Origin: Absidia repens
Lineage: Eukaryota > Mucoromycota > Mucoromycetes > Mucorales > Cunninghamellaceae
Reading direction: 5' to 3'
NCBI GenBank assembly: GCA_002105175.1
Contig: MCGE01000029.1
Span: forward strand, 124,001-188,000
DNA: 64,000 nt
Each line of letters begins with the position of its first letter. Position 1 is the stretch's first letter. The notes beneath the pieces were generated by a model. It searched no databases, was not told where the DNA came from, and saw nothing but the letters and a program-made list of their open reading frames with translations. Position numbers and translations under genes: made by a program. Shown here in pieces: positions 24,297 to 36,349 of this stretch.

Positions 24297-26989
24297 TCAT
24301 CATCAAGGACAGAACGTGACACCTTTGGGAGCGGCTTTGCAACAACAGGAATTGGACCGACAATCAGTTGAACAACGCCAAGAGGCTGTCGCGGTCGCTG
24401 CTCAACAAGTCATGGCTCAACAAATGGCTCATCAGGTCGCAGTTGTGCAACAAATGGCTATCTTGCAGGAACATCAACAGCAACAACATGTGTTAACGCA
24501 ACAGAACAATGGACTTGATCATACGCCACCCATACCTCAACAAGTAATGATGGATGCTTCTTACCAACAACAACATCAACGACAGCAACAGTCTTCTCAA
24601 CAACCTCAGCAGCAATTTGCAATCACACAAAATCAACAGCTTCAACAACGCACTGCTGATATCATGAATCATCCAATTGTTACTTCGGCTCCCGTGGAAA
24701 GTGATTCTCATGATTCTCATCAATCAAATCACACCAACTATCCTCAGTCTACAATGCAGCAGTCGTCCTCATTTACATTATCGTTACCTCCTCACCAAAA
24801 TCAACAGCCCAAAACACCTACTCCGGGTATGTATGCAGATAAGGACGGAAAACGCCCATTTACTGATGGACAACGGCAACCACAACAGCAACATGAAAAG
24901 CCATTACCAAACAAAAAAGCGCGTCGTCATACCGTTTCAGCTGCTCAACCGCGCATCAACACTGGGGAAGCCATTACTACTACCTCCACAATGTCGCACG
25001 ATGGTCCGCAATCTGCAGCAATAGCGAATCATCACTCTGTCACATTCTCTGATGATCAAAATATTTCACTCCATTATCGATCCAGCAGCAGTGAAAATTC
25101 ACCCAAATCATCAACAAAACCATCACTTCAAATTGCACTGCCTCCACCACCAACTCCTGCGGAATTGGGTTTGCAAGACATCAAAAAACCCGCCAATGTG
25201 GATAGTGAAACCACGACTCCTGATCTCTCTCGCAAGGTAGCAGAAGCAACATCCTCCAATGTGTCTACAAAAGAATTCGACGGTATGTCAAGGGACCAAT
25301 TGATTACTCGTTTGGTGGAATTGGAAAAGGAGAAACGTACTTCTCAACGCAGTAGCCCTACGTCTTTGTCAAATCACGATTTATCGTCCCCACTCTCTGC
25401 AACCGCTTCTTCGGCAGCCACAACCGCTACAACGATGACTACCTATGCACCAAACGAAAACGGCGATGAGGATGACGACGACGATGATGACGACGATGAC
25501 GATCAAGAGGACGATGATGATGACGATGACGACGACGATGAGGATGGTGGTAACAGCAGTATTAACACCCAAGTATCACAACAGCCAAAACCTCGGACGG
25601 ATGATCAACAGCAAGAGCAGCAGAAATCAACACCAAGTGTATCCAAAACCGACGATGGCAACACAACTAGTGCTGATCAATCAACGACGGATACCTCACC
25701 TTCCGAAAAACCAATGACATGTGGATGGGAACATTGTGGACAACGGTTCGATAGTCTTCAGCTTCTGATCGCTCATCTCAGTGAAGCACATGTTGGTAGT
25801 GGCAAGGCGACCTACAGCTGCGAATGGGAAAACTGTCCGAGAAACCAGAAACCGTTTACGAAGCGTCACAAATTGTATAATCATATCCGCACACATACAG
25901 GTCCGTACAATATCTAAGAACAGAAAGGCGAATGCACCACAAGGAAACTAACTTTTTTTTTTTTTTTTTTACTATATGTAATTAGGTGAACGACCTTTTG
26001 TATGCAAGGAAGAAGGTAAGCCAAATGATTTGATAATGAACTACTGTAAAAAACGACATGACCAACTTTATTGCTTGTTATCTTCCATAGGATGTGAAAA
26101 ACGTTTCTCCCGACCAGATTCTTTGGCAACGTAAGAAAAAAAAATATTACAAGGCTGAGCACGATACAATCGATCTCTAATCATGAATATTTTTCTTTTA
26201 CTTAGTCATATCAAGACGCATTCCAACATTCGACCCTTTTATTGTAGAGTGGAAGGTTGTGATAAGGCATACTATCATTCAAGGTCTCTAAAGAAGCACG
26301 AAAGAACGCATCAATCTGCTCTTGGGGGACTACCGGACTTATCAGCTGGTGGGTACTCATTACACAAGGTGATGGCAAATGCTGCTCCTCCTCCTTTGAC
26401 GATGATTCAACAGCAACCTGCTGGTCCGTTTGGTGATGGCATTTCACCTGTTTCTGTCGAATACATACACCACCATCAGCATCACCTCCACCATCAAGGC
26501 GCTGGCGAGCATCCTACTTCTCTGGAAAACATGAGTATAGCATTGCATCAACATCTGCCACCGCCACCACCACCGTCTTCATCATCATCATCAACAATTC
26601 ATTCAATGCAACCACCACCGCCGCCACCTCCATCATTACCAATGGATGGAACCGGAGGACCTGGCATTCATCATTTTTCTGGTCCACCACCACCATCATC
26701 ATATGTACAACAACCACAATTCATCCACTTGGCATCAAACTCTATTGACAACACCTATACCCAGCATCAACAGCCACCACAGCCACCACAGCTACAACAA
26801 CAGCTACAGCAGCATCATCAGCCGGAGCAGCAGGACCCTTCTTTTGGACAATCGTCAAATTTAGTTGTTGAACAACCTGCCGGACCACCATCATCAGCGT
26901 TACATGCGACTTCCAACACCACTGACAATCAGTTGATGTCTCAATTGTTTGATTCTGCGAATCCAAATCAGTACATTCATAGGATGTAA
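22880..26989 (+). CDS. polyglutamine C2H2 zinc-finger transcription factor (GLI/ZIC/Zap1-like fingers)
   Basis: Five exons (22880–23728, 23794–25900, 25986–26015, 26091–26130, 26206–26989) give 1269 residues. The N-terminal 900 residues are Gln-rich, with a Gln block near residue 19 and a 62-codon Gln tract (23917–24102) broken by one Arg, followed by His/Gln. A basic stretch (KKARRHTVS) and an Asp run (about 840–868) precede four C2H2 fingers at about 925–1050. The first two have extended spacing (CGWEHCG … H; CEWENCP … H) as in GLI/ZIC and yeast Zap1, and two exons of 30 and 40 nt lie inside finger 3. The C-terminus is Pro/His/Gln-rich. It is presumably a nuclear DNA-binding regulator; target genes are unknown. 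Gln tracts use mixed CAG/CAA codons. Confidence 0.88.
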
Positions 26990-27400
26990 GTCACATACGC
27001 ATACACAACTTCCTTTTTAGTATAGTTATCATTATCATTATCATTATTATTTTATGTTTATCCCCTCCTCGCTATCTATTATTTTGTTAGTTTTATTTTT
27101 ATATTATTATTCATCCTCATACACTTATATGTACATTGACTTTTTTTTTATTTATTAATACTCTATCTACCCCCTCCCTTTGCCTTTCCTTTGTTTTATA
27201 CTCTTATTTCTTTTTTCTTTTTTATTTATCATTTTTGGCTGGAAGAAAACCCCTTGTCTTTCAATAAAATTCTCTTCTTCTTTTTTTTTTTTTTTTTAAC
27301 AACGCAGCTCAAATATGATTTGTTTTTGTATATGAACTGCAAGTATTATGTATGGTTTTGTTGGGTTGCTGCAGAACGTGTACAGGGAAGGGATCATATT
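26990..27400. other. zinc-finger gene 3' UTR
   Basis: T-rich 3' flank with AATAAA at about 27263–27268 and a T17 run near 27283. No gene seen. Confidence 0.5.
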
Positions 27401-27403
27401 TCA

Positions 27404-28600
27404 AAAACCGCCCACGTGAATTTTAATTTCACCCATATTTATTTTCGCTTTTTCTTTTGTCTCTTTCTTCCTTTTTTTCCTTCACATTTCTGATTTCAGT
27501 GAGATTATGGTGATCTTGAATTAGCGTTAGGATTAGTTTAGAAGGATTTTCAGGTCAGGGATTACAAGATGCATGGGGAAACCCTTTTCAGTTTGGATTC
27601 AGAATCGGGGACGACCATTAGTTGGCTTTTTTGGAGCCCTCATTAACTTAGCTTAGCTTAATGTTAGTTTGTAATAAATTTTTCTGTATTTGAATAAAAT
27701 ATGCTTCCTTTTGCATACTTCAATGAAAAAAAAAATGTCCCATTCGTTTCCTTCATGTTGAGCAGGAGATCCTTTTTACATACTGCAAAAAAGGGTCACC
27801 CTTATGCTTTGTACTGCAAAGTATAACCTAATCTTTTATTATGGTTCCATTACTCTTTTCCCATGCCTTATATAATAAATACTTTTCTTATCATTAACTC
27901 TTTGGATTAGGATTAAAAATTATTTCTAATCACCGCTAGCTTCCTTTCATGCTTTGCCCAATATATTTCTTATTCGCATTGTACTTGTAGCTTGACACCT
28001 ATCTTCACCATACTGTACAGCACTTCCATAAAATACCGTATATGCTGTATTTGTGATACGACATCTAGTTTATATTATTCTAATTTATTTACCCCTGAGT
28101 TTTATTATACACGAAATTCCGATAACCATTATACCAGTTACTTCTCCCTCATCCATTGTCACCCCACCTTAGTATCATTGTCACTGTCAAATCCATAAAT
28201 CAATCATCCCTTATTTTTTTCTCATCCAGTATTAGGAAACATATAAACATCATCCACTTTTATACCAAATAAAATACTAGCCAAAGTTTTCATTGTACAG
28301 TACTTCGACAATCTCTTTATTATTCATATTCTTCAATAACCCAGATCTTCATAAAAAGTATCATTTTGCAGCCCTGAGCGAATTCCATAGTTCGGTGCTT
28401 TATCATCATTGCCCAAATTGCAGTTTCTACGTATTGCCTTGGAATTTGGCATACATCTGCAGAAAAATAAGCCAACCATTTTTTATTATTGGCCCAACCC
28501 CTCTCAAAGCAATCACTTCCCTCTTTCTACCCCTTCCGCAACATTTAATCCAGCCATACTAACCACCTCTACGCTGTGCCTCATCATCTCACAACAAGTA
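27404..28600 (+). repeat. dispersed repeat copy C
   Basis: Starts at CCGCCCACGTGAAT (CACGTG 27413–27418) and carries the anchor GATGCATGGGGAAACCC near 27571 and TTTGAATAAAATATGC (about 27690), then degenerate AATAAA-bearing tail modules. The 3' limit is unclear. It faces copy D tail to tail. Confidence 0.6.
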
Positions 28601-28854
28601 TAATAGGTCACCCAAATTCACTTTGAATCCCATCCTAGCAACTTGTTTGTCAACTACATCCCCCACCCCCCAAATTGTAGCTTTCAAACGGCACAGCATG
28701 AGCTTCCTATACCGGTACAAGCATTAAACCCATTTATAAATCATACTGACAGACTCCCTAACCAATAGCAAGATTCATAAAACGCACCTGAATTGCTATC
28801 CAACTAAATAAAGAAATAAAAGGAATCATACCAAAGGTAGATATCTGCAGTATA

Positions 28855-29110
28855 CCTCATGGTAAAAATGCCATGACACATTTTATTCAGATGTAGATAT
28901 AAAACACTGACGACTAATACTAAGCTAAACTAATGACGGTTCCAAAGCACCCATCTAAGATGTTGGCTAATCTAATGTCGGTCCTCCGCACATTACGAAT
29001 CCAAAATGAAAGGGTTCTCCCATGCATGTTTGTATTGCATTTTCAAAATGCTTCTTATTCAAGTTCTAATACTAATCCAAGTTGCTCCGTACCTCTTTGA
29101 TGCTTGAGTG
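28855..29110 (-). repeat. dispersed repeat copy D
   Basis: Reverse-strand copy. TTTTATTCAGATGTAG (28881) and AAAATGAAAGGGTTCTCCC (29005) are the complements of the family's ATCTGAATAAAA and GGGAAACCCTTTCATTTT segments. The head near 29038–29056 (GCATTTTCAAAATGC) matches copy A, defining a subfamily without CACGTG. Confidence 0.55.
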
Positions 29111-29962
29111 AATACAATTTTCTGGAATAAAAAAATAAAAAATAAAAAAAGAGAAAAAGAAGCAGAAAAGAAACCAACCAATTTTATGTGGCGGCGTACG
29201 AATTCGATTTTCACAGCAGATTCCTAAGCAGGACGGTTTGTGGTTTAAATATAATAAGGGGATCAGCCAGATCATATCATATGAGAGCTGTGTCTATCCT
29301 CAATTTATATTGAATGATATAAAGTGATACACAGTACATGTATGAACGGGTGACGTGAGTCCTCTAGAGACAAAAAGCGTGGATTTTCTTGGGAGACCTT
29401 CTACGCTACTGGCCCAACCATTAAAAAATCAATTTTAGTTAACCTTCTCCCACCCTTAATAAACCCTCCCCCAGGTTCGTCATCCTATCTACTGTAATGA
29501 TTATGGTGCCTGATATTGGCTGTAAATACTCGAACAGATAAGATGTAGTTGAGGAAGCGGGCGCAACAACAACAAAGTAAGTACTGTGAAGATCGAAGGC
29601 TTTTATCACGCAAATCATTCAAAATTAAAGCAAAATAGCATGCACATGGACCTGTAGAAAGCATTTTATTGGCACAATTTGGTGTTTCGTGCATCTGAAA
29701 GGTTGTGCAAGTCAATTCTCATTCACGAGTGTCGCAACAGGTGTACTCATGATAGGGTAGACTGTCAGAATCAACAACATCTTAAAAAAAAAAAAAAAAG
29801 AAACTAGTACAGACAGACAAATGATAGTAAAAATAATTTTTTTTTATTCAAACAATGATAAAGCGATATAACATGTAAAAAGAATGGGGGGAAAGAGAGA
29901 AGACTATACTACGATAAACACATGCAAACATATATAAAACTAATCAGTCAAGAAAAGAGTGC
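29111..29962. other. spacer and eEF1B gene 3' flank
   Basis: No gene seen. TTTATT at 29843–29848 is a minus-strand poly(A) signal about 115 bp beyond the stop of the eEF1B gene. A short 76-codon minus-strand frame near 29485–29715 is not supported. Confidence 0.5.
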
Positions 29963-30875
29963 TTAGATCTTTTGCATAGCAGCAACATCAATGGATTGAA
30001 CGTAGTCTTCCAAAGCTTCGATTTGTTCAGTCAAGTCATCCATGGAGACCTTGTCATCTTCGACAACACAGTTGATTTGGAGCTTCTTGATACCGAAACC
30101 GATGGCAACCAATTGAGAACCACCCCACAACAAACCATCCATGGTGATGGCACGGACACCCTTGGTCAATTCTTCCATATCGGTTTCATCATCCCAGGGC
30201 TTGACATCGAGGGTAACGGTGGTCTTGGCGAGAGGCTTGGGCTTGTTGGCCTTCTTGGCGTTGTATTCAGCAATACGGGCAGCCTTGATCTTTTCAGCTT
30301 CTTCATCAACTTCTTCATCATCGGAACCGAAGAGATCAATGTCATCTTCTTCTTCGGCAGCAGCAGCAGCAGCGGGAGCAGCAGCAGCCCTGAGTGTAAT
30401 AAGAAAGAAAGAAAGAGAAATGAGTTCACGTTGCTTGCTTCACACTATATGTCTGTCATCTACGCGCTGATTCTCTCTTCTGTGCTTTGTAATTTTTTTT
30501 TTCCCATGCGCTCCCATCGATAATAAACTCCACTTGTACTTACTTGGCGGTCAAACCTTGGACAGCAGCGATGTGCTTGTACCATCTGGCCAAGTGAGGG
30601 TAGGTGGCAGCAGCAGGGCCTTCGGGAAGAGCTTCGAAGACAGCCTTATCAGCTTCAGAGGCTTCGCTACTATTAACGTGAAATAATAATAATAATAAAA
30701 AAAAACAAACCCATTGAGCAAACCGGGTTCTGTATTTAATTTTTTTCCCCCACCAGAGGTACTCTTTTTTTTTATTATTATTGTTTTCGTTTTCTTACCC
30801 CTTGACGTAGGAAACGTTTTCGAAGAAACCGTTGAGGATCTTGTAAGCCAAACCAGATTCGAGAGAGAAAGACAT
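29963..30875 (-). CDS. EFB1: translation elongation factor 1B guanine-exchange subunit (eEF1Balpha, EF-1beta)
   Basis: Three exons, 30875→30799, 30669→30544 and 30389→29963, give 209 residues (yeast Efb1 has 206). It recharges eEF1A with GTP during translation elongation. Seen in order: an N-terminal GST-like/binding domain, an Ala-rich linker, the acidic motif [15 protein letters not shown], a KKA-rich linker, and the catalytic C-terminus with [43 protein letters not shown] and the ending VAAMQKI. The exon-2 acceptor is a tandem TAGTAG, so 208- and 209-residue forms could both be made. Unlike yeast EFB1, no C/D snoRNA boxes are evident in intron 2. Confidence 0.95.
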
Positions 30876-32185
30876 TATTTGTTTGTTTGTTTTTGATAGA
30901 AGAGAAAAAAAAAAAGGAAGAGAAAAATAGATTCCCAGTGGCAAAGGAAAAAATAAATATTTTTTTAAATTTTTACAAGCGCGAAGATTTTTCGGTCACA
31001 AAAAGTCCGATCATCAAAAAAAAAAAAAGGGTTGCTCAGACTCGTTTCATCCACACACACACACCCCTTTTCATTGACACCATTATCAAATAAAATCAAA
31101 ATGAAAGGACGCCATATCCTTTTTATTTTAGAAATGACATGATTGAATGATGTGATTTTGAGTCATCCACCATGGGATATGGAGCCATCCTTCTTGCTTG
31201 AAAATGAACACTGCCATGCGTTTAAATCCCGCTAATGAGGCTTAGCGCTTCTGGTCCCTGATTCATAAAAAAAAAAACGGAGACGCACAAGGCAGTCAGT
31301 GTCAAGTAAATTTATATTATAGGTTCCAAGCTGGGCATCATAATGATACTCTTCGAAAGATAGCTTTTATGATATTATATACTTATGCACTTATGATTTC
31401 TGTACATAAACCTATGTTTATACAATTTCTATATATTTTCAATTTGGTAATGCTGCCTCTACTTTTTTTTTTTGGTTTTTTTTTTCTCATCCTCATTGTC
31501 CGTTTCAAATATATAATTACCATACATTTTTCAATTCTGATTATTTTCGAGTTTCTCTCTGTGTGTTATTCTATTAAATTAAAGGTTTCAAAGCATTCAT
31601 GCAAACAGACAATAGACACTCATAAGTATTTTGACAGCCGCAATCTCCGACATCAGAGTCGATCCATCGATCAAACGCCATAGGCATATGACATGAAATA
31701 CAAACATAATATCATATATCACAAAAGCATAAACTGTGGAGCATAAAGGCAGTTGTATAATGAGTATTTTTTTTTATTAAAAAGTAAACTATCATACATA
31801 TGGTGAAAAATAAAAAATTAAGAGGGAGAATATACGTAAAAACACTATGGTATGATACGAGAGCGGAAAAGCTATATCTCTCTACATGAATCTCTAAACT
31901 ATCATCTAATACAGTAGGTACAGGCGTCAAAGTTAAAATAACAATGCTTTTTTTTTGGCGGTGGGGAGGGCTTCCTATGGTATTCTCCATTTCTAATTGT
32001 GGGACAGAGTGAATGAAGCTGGATATCAATGTGGACGAATCCTTTTTTTTTTTTTTTTTATCTACGTGAGTGATAACACTTTGAGCTATTCATATAAAAG
32101 AGAAGAGTAGACCCAAAATAGCAAAAATTTCATTTTTCAGTCTAAAGAGTTTGAGATTAGGTATGTGGAGCCCCCAAGTACTGGT
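30876..32185. other. eEF1B promoter region and spacer
   Basis: The first about 250 bp upstream of ATG 30875 is A/T-rich and pyrimidine-biased on the coding strand. The remainder holds homopolymer runs (for example about 32042–32059, T18). Two 104–105-codon frames here are AT-driven and not called. Confidence 0.45.
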
Positions 32186-32189
32186 AAAA

Positions 32190-32915
32190 CACACCGTAAA
32201 CTCAATAAAATCGCACAAGCAATCACCTCCCTCTCCTCGCTCAATGTATCCCCACGCCTGCAACACATATCAAAAACACACACTGCAGGGGACCCTATTG
32301 GAGGTTGCACACGGGAAAACTATTCGGGGTCCTGAAGAATGGTCAAAACTAATCTAAAGGGATCTAGTATACTGCTGTACAAGGCACACACGACATAATA
32401 AGGACTATTGAAAGGTATATTTTATTGAAACACATAACAATTTTTCAACACTTAATCGAAAGGGGCAATGGTAGTAAACAAGGGATCTATTGCATTAGAC
32501 ATGAACGAGACTGATGGGACATTTTTCATTGAAGCAAGTAAAAAATAATAAAAAAGTAAGACATTTGTTATTCAGTTGTAAATAAAAACAATGAAGATAT
32601 ATTTTTTTCAGTTGTAGATATAAACTATGGACAAACTAATACTAAACTAAGCTAATGAGGACGCCAAAAAGTGACAACTAATGGTAGGACTGAATCCTGG
32701 ATCTATAATGAAAGGGTTTCCTCATGTACTTTGTAACCTCTGTTCTGAAACCCCTTCTAAACTAGTCCTAACACTAATCTAAGTCCAGCACAATTTCAAA
32801 AAAAAATTGAACGATGGAGAAAAAAAAAAACCAAAAAAAAAGGAAGAGAGCGGGAACCGCGGAGGGCGTAATAAAACACTTCACGTGGACGGGATTTGAA
32901 ATGTGGTTTGTAGCC
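32190..32915 (-). repeat. dispersed repeat copy E
   Basis: Reverse-strand copy. CACGTG at 32882–32887 in CTTCACGTGGACGGGATTT, an AAAATGAAAGGG-type anchor relic (ATAATGAAAGGGTTTCC) near 32709, CTTCTAAACTAGTCCTAAC (about 32753), and repeated TTTTATTGAAAC tail modules down to about 32400. The tail (GGGGCAATGGTAGTAAAC) is closely shared with copy J. Confidence 0.65.
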
Positions 32916-33478
32916 CAATCCCATTAATTTTTTTTTTCGATAGCCTTTTTGATTTCGATGAAAAAAAAAAAAAAAAAAAAATTAGTAGACCAGTAATTTT
33001 CTAGATACATTATGGCTATACAGATCAGAATAGTAATACTGTACGAAGGATGATGCATCAGTAAGGACTATAAGAACATATCTGCATAGGGTAGAGGCTA
33101 ATTTATAATAAACCATACATCATAGTTGTATACGTCTTAAAAAAAAAAGGAAGACGGAAAAAGTAGAGTTTCGAAAGAGATGATTTTTTATTTCAATAAA
33201 AGAACAAAAGATGGGAGACTATGCAACTAAGATGAAGACTATATGACTAACGGATAAATACAATACTAAGAAAAAGGAAGGTGGGTATAAATGATACAAA
33301 AAAAAAAAAAGGTGAAATAAACTAAATCCTATTGTTTCTTGGAAAGCGGGGAAGAGGGGAGAGATAGTAATATATATATATGTACATAAGCGCATTTTCG
33401 GCATTTCATAAATCCCAAGAGAGATAAGATTCAGCAGATCCAAGATTTTTAATGGTGGCAATATTTAATATCTGATAA
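32916..33478. other. spacer
   Basis: Homopolymer-rich (A21 near 32960–32980). TTTATT at 33188–33193 could be a poly(A) signal for the following minus-strand gene. No gene seen. Confidence 0.4.
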
Positions 33479-34900
33479 TCAAAGTTGTGCTGGCATGGTA
33501 TCAATTTCGGTCCTATCGGATGTTTCAATACTAACCTCAAAACGACCTTTTTTGATGACATAGGAGCGATTGCGTCGTAATGGGGTTTGCCGATGATGTG
33601 ATTGCTGGTGGTGTGTCAAGTGATCATTAGAAATGGTGTTGATTCTTCTTAATTCGTGTAAAATGGTACCGTCCGATGATGGTTTACATTGCAGTTGTTG
33701 CCGCTGTTGGTGCTGATGAAAATGAGAACCATTGGTTTGGTATTGGTGATGATGTCGTCGTTCTGTTGGTGCTGATCCTTTTCTTTGCGTTAATGCTTTT
33801 GAGTAGACTACCGAATCCAAATGGTTATTGATGTTGATGTTGTTGTTGTTATTATCGTTCCAAAACGCTGAATCCCATATTTGTGGTTGCTGTTGTTGTT
33901 TGTGATTACTGCTGCTTGCATTGGATGTAGTCGAGTAGTTGAGAGTAAAAATGGAGGAAGCTGTGCCTGCCGACAATTTCTCTTGGTCCAGTAAAGCGGC
34001 TTTGGATCTATTCGATAATGTCGTTCCTTGTCCATCACGCATGCTGCCGTCGCTACTACCAATACGGTGGTTAACACTGCTGCTGCCGCCACCGCCATCG
34101 CCATCCCATCCAGAATCATTCGAATCATCGGTGTCGTCATCATCGTCATTATCTTCATCCTCAGATAGAATTTTGATACCGGCTATATTGGCGAATTGTC
34201 TGGCAGTAAGATCACCAGAATGCGTCGTCAGATTGGGTGATTCTTTCATCGAAGCATCGGATTTTCCATTTTCATGTAAGTCGCTTGAATGGCCGCTTGT
34301 GCTTGTGCTTGTGCTTTTGTTGTTGATATTGATGCGTTTATTGTCGGTCTTACTTTTGGTGCTAATGCTATCAATGTTGCTTTTTGATCTGTTGTTGAGT
34401 TCAGGTTGATACATTGAAGCTCCATCTAAGGATGTTGATGTTGTAAGAGAAGGTCGCCTGATCAGAATGCTGGGGACATGGTTATGGTTGTTGCTGATGT
34501 GGTGGTTCATGGACGGGAACTGGGAACCAATCAAGGAAGAGCCAGATAAGTCATATTCTGGATGTTCTTTTTGATATAATGTCGCATAACCATCATCCTT
34601 GGGCTGTCGTGGTGTTTGCATATTTTGTTGATATCGCCGGCGTTCAAAATTCATGTCCTTGGTGAAGCCAGAGTCTTTTCCAAGCGTATCCAGTTGACTA
34701 TCACTTTTGAAGAAGGATACCAAATGTGTCATAGATGGTCTTTTCAATACATGTCGTTGATGAGGGGTGATGGTGTTGGTGAATTTGGAAAAAATATGTG
34801 ACAATTTGCTAACAGGCTCAGTGTACTGCTGCCGGTGCTGTTGCTGAGTATCAATCGATTTGGTCGCTCTTTTGGATCTGTTGCGTTTCGAGAAGAGCAT
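33479..34900 (-). CDS. uncharacterised low-complexity protein with C-terminal GRFEVS motif
   Basis: A single exon of 473 residues from ATG 34900. The frame extends upstream without a better-placed Met context, and the basic start MLFSKRNRSKRA is the most natural N-terminus. Rich in Ser, Asn, His, Gln and Asp, with an acidic run (SEDEDNDDDDDTDDS, about 255–270) and a Gly/Ser stretch, so mostly disordered. The only conserved-looking part is the C-terminus: RRNRSYVIKKGRFEVSIE. GRFEVS matches the RFx[V/I] peptide that binds the C-terminal domain of SPAK/OSR1-type kinases in animals; extending this to the fungal protein is inference. No domain recognised. Confidence 0.6.
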   Translation of the reverse strand: MLFSKRNRSKRATKSIDTQQQHRQQYTEPVSKLSHIFSKFTNTITPHQRHVLKRPSMTHLVSFFKSDSQLDTLGKDSGFTKDMNFERRRYQQNMQTPRQPKDDGYATLYQKEHPEYDLSGSSLIGSQFPSMNHHISNNHNHVPSILIRRPSLTTSTSLDGASMYQPELNNRSKSNIDSISTKSKTDNKRININNKSTSTSTSGHSSDLHENGKSDASMKESPNLTTHSGDLTARQFANIAGIKILSEDEDNDDDDDTDDSNDSGWDGDGGGGSSSVNHRIGSSDGSMRDGQGTTLSNRSKAALLDQEKLSAGTASSIFTLNYSTTSNASSSNHKQQQQPQIWDSAFWNDNNNNNININNHLDSVVYSKALTQRKGSAPTERRHHHQYQTNGSHFHQHQQRQQLQCKPSSDGTILHELRRINTISNDHLTHHQQSHHRQTPLRRNRSYVIKKGRFEVSIETSDRTEIDTMPAQL

Positions 34901-35228
34901 TGTGAATTCGTATGTTGAGTGGATAAGAAAAGTAAAGGAATGAAAGATATTTATGTACGACAATAATTTATATAGCTTTATAAAAGAAGAAGGAAAAGGT
35001 GAAAAGGTGAAAAAAAAAAATTGAATGGACAAAAAAATCAAGGCAAGAAGCGGAAATTGAATTTGTACAGTGCCTGATTGATTGTTTCTCTTCTTTCTTT
35101 TTCTTTTTCTTTTTACCAACCTTTTATGTTTACTGCCAACGTGCTCATTCCTTCTCACCTTCTATATAAAAAAAAAACAATTAATTCCTTGCTTCATTAA
35201 TTCGTTATGCCATGACACTTGAATAACC

Positions 35229-36313
35229 ATGCTCCTCCTACTACTACAGTGTCTGATTCTGGGATTGATTTTTTGTTGGTCTTGGCGACGAGGCTGGCTG
35301 GTCAAGGTAAGTTAAGCACCGTCTTGGCAGGTGAAAAAAACAACAACAAAGCAACAACAAAAAGCCACGCCCAGTTTCTCATATTAACCTGCATAATTCT
35401 TATCAACGAACTTTAACTTTATTTTATAGATGCTGCAATTGAACGAAATTGCCTTGGTACTGGACTCAAAAGGGGGGAAATGGCACATCTAATTTTATGA
35501 CATCAAAGGTCTGAAACTTGGGGGAAATTAAATGGATATGTATATTACTTGACTTGGTATCGTTGTCAATAGGTAGGAAGATAGTGATGGTTATAGAGTG
35601 AAGATCTGAGTGAGGTTTATGCATCATGATATTATTTCAACAGCAACTCACCTTTACATTTTCATATACCTATATAATAAGGCATCTGCCGGATATGATA
35701 GCAAGACGGCAAATATATATGAAGCTACTTCCGAAAACCGTACATTGTCCACTGATCCAAACTCGCATTACTGGATTTCATGCCTGCAACAGCAAAACGA
35801 TCATTCAATGCCACCCAACCTCATTCAACATCACATATTCCCTTCATTTGACTTTTCTTCGGATATATGCCAGGCTATCCCTCATCCACTGCTTCTGTGC
35901 ATATCGCCACTGCGCCAAATCCGATCACTCACAGGACCTCATCATATTGTCGGATCAACCTATTTCTGGCGTTGGATAATAAAATGAAAGCGATGACCTT
36001 CCCCCACCCCATCCCTATCCCCAACATTATTATATGTATCACCATCAACTGTTGGGCGCGCCATGCTGATTTCAATCCTATAGATGGAAAATGAAGTGGT
36101 ATTACACAAGGTAAATTATACCGATGGGATGGAGTACGATGGTGTTAAAGTACTAATAAAACTCTTATAATATTTCATTTATTTTAGAACTCTTGGCGAT
36201 GAGGCCGGAATTGGTCCTGAAATTCCTACGTTACACGGAGGTAGTTATTACTGTGGTGCCTTCAAGGTAAATCTGATCCACATATTTAAATGTCCGATAT
36301 CCATTGATTTAAC

Positions 36314-36349
<36 letters not shown>

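Noticed and set aside
30390..30543. C/D snoRNA in eEF1B intron 2, as in yeast EFB1 (snR18)
   Set aside because: A GATGA resembling a C box is present, but no paired D box or terminal stem is visible.
31369..32029. Two 104–105-codon frames (one on each strand)
   Set aside because: Phe/Leu/Ile-rich translations from T-runs, no splice partners, no recognisable motif.
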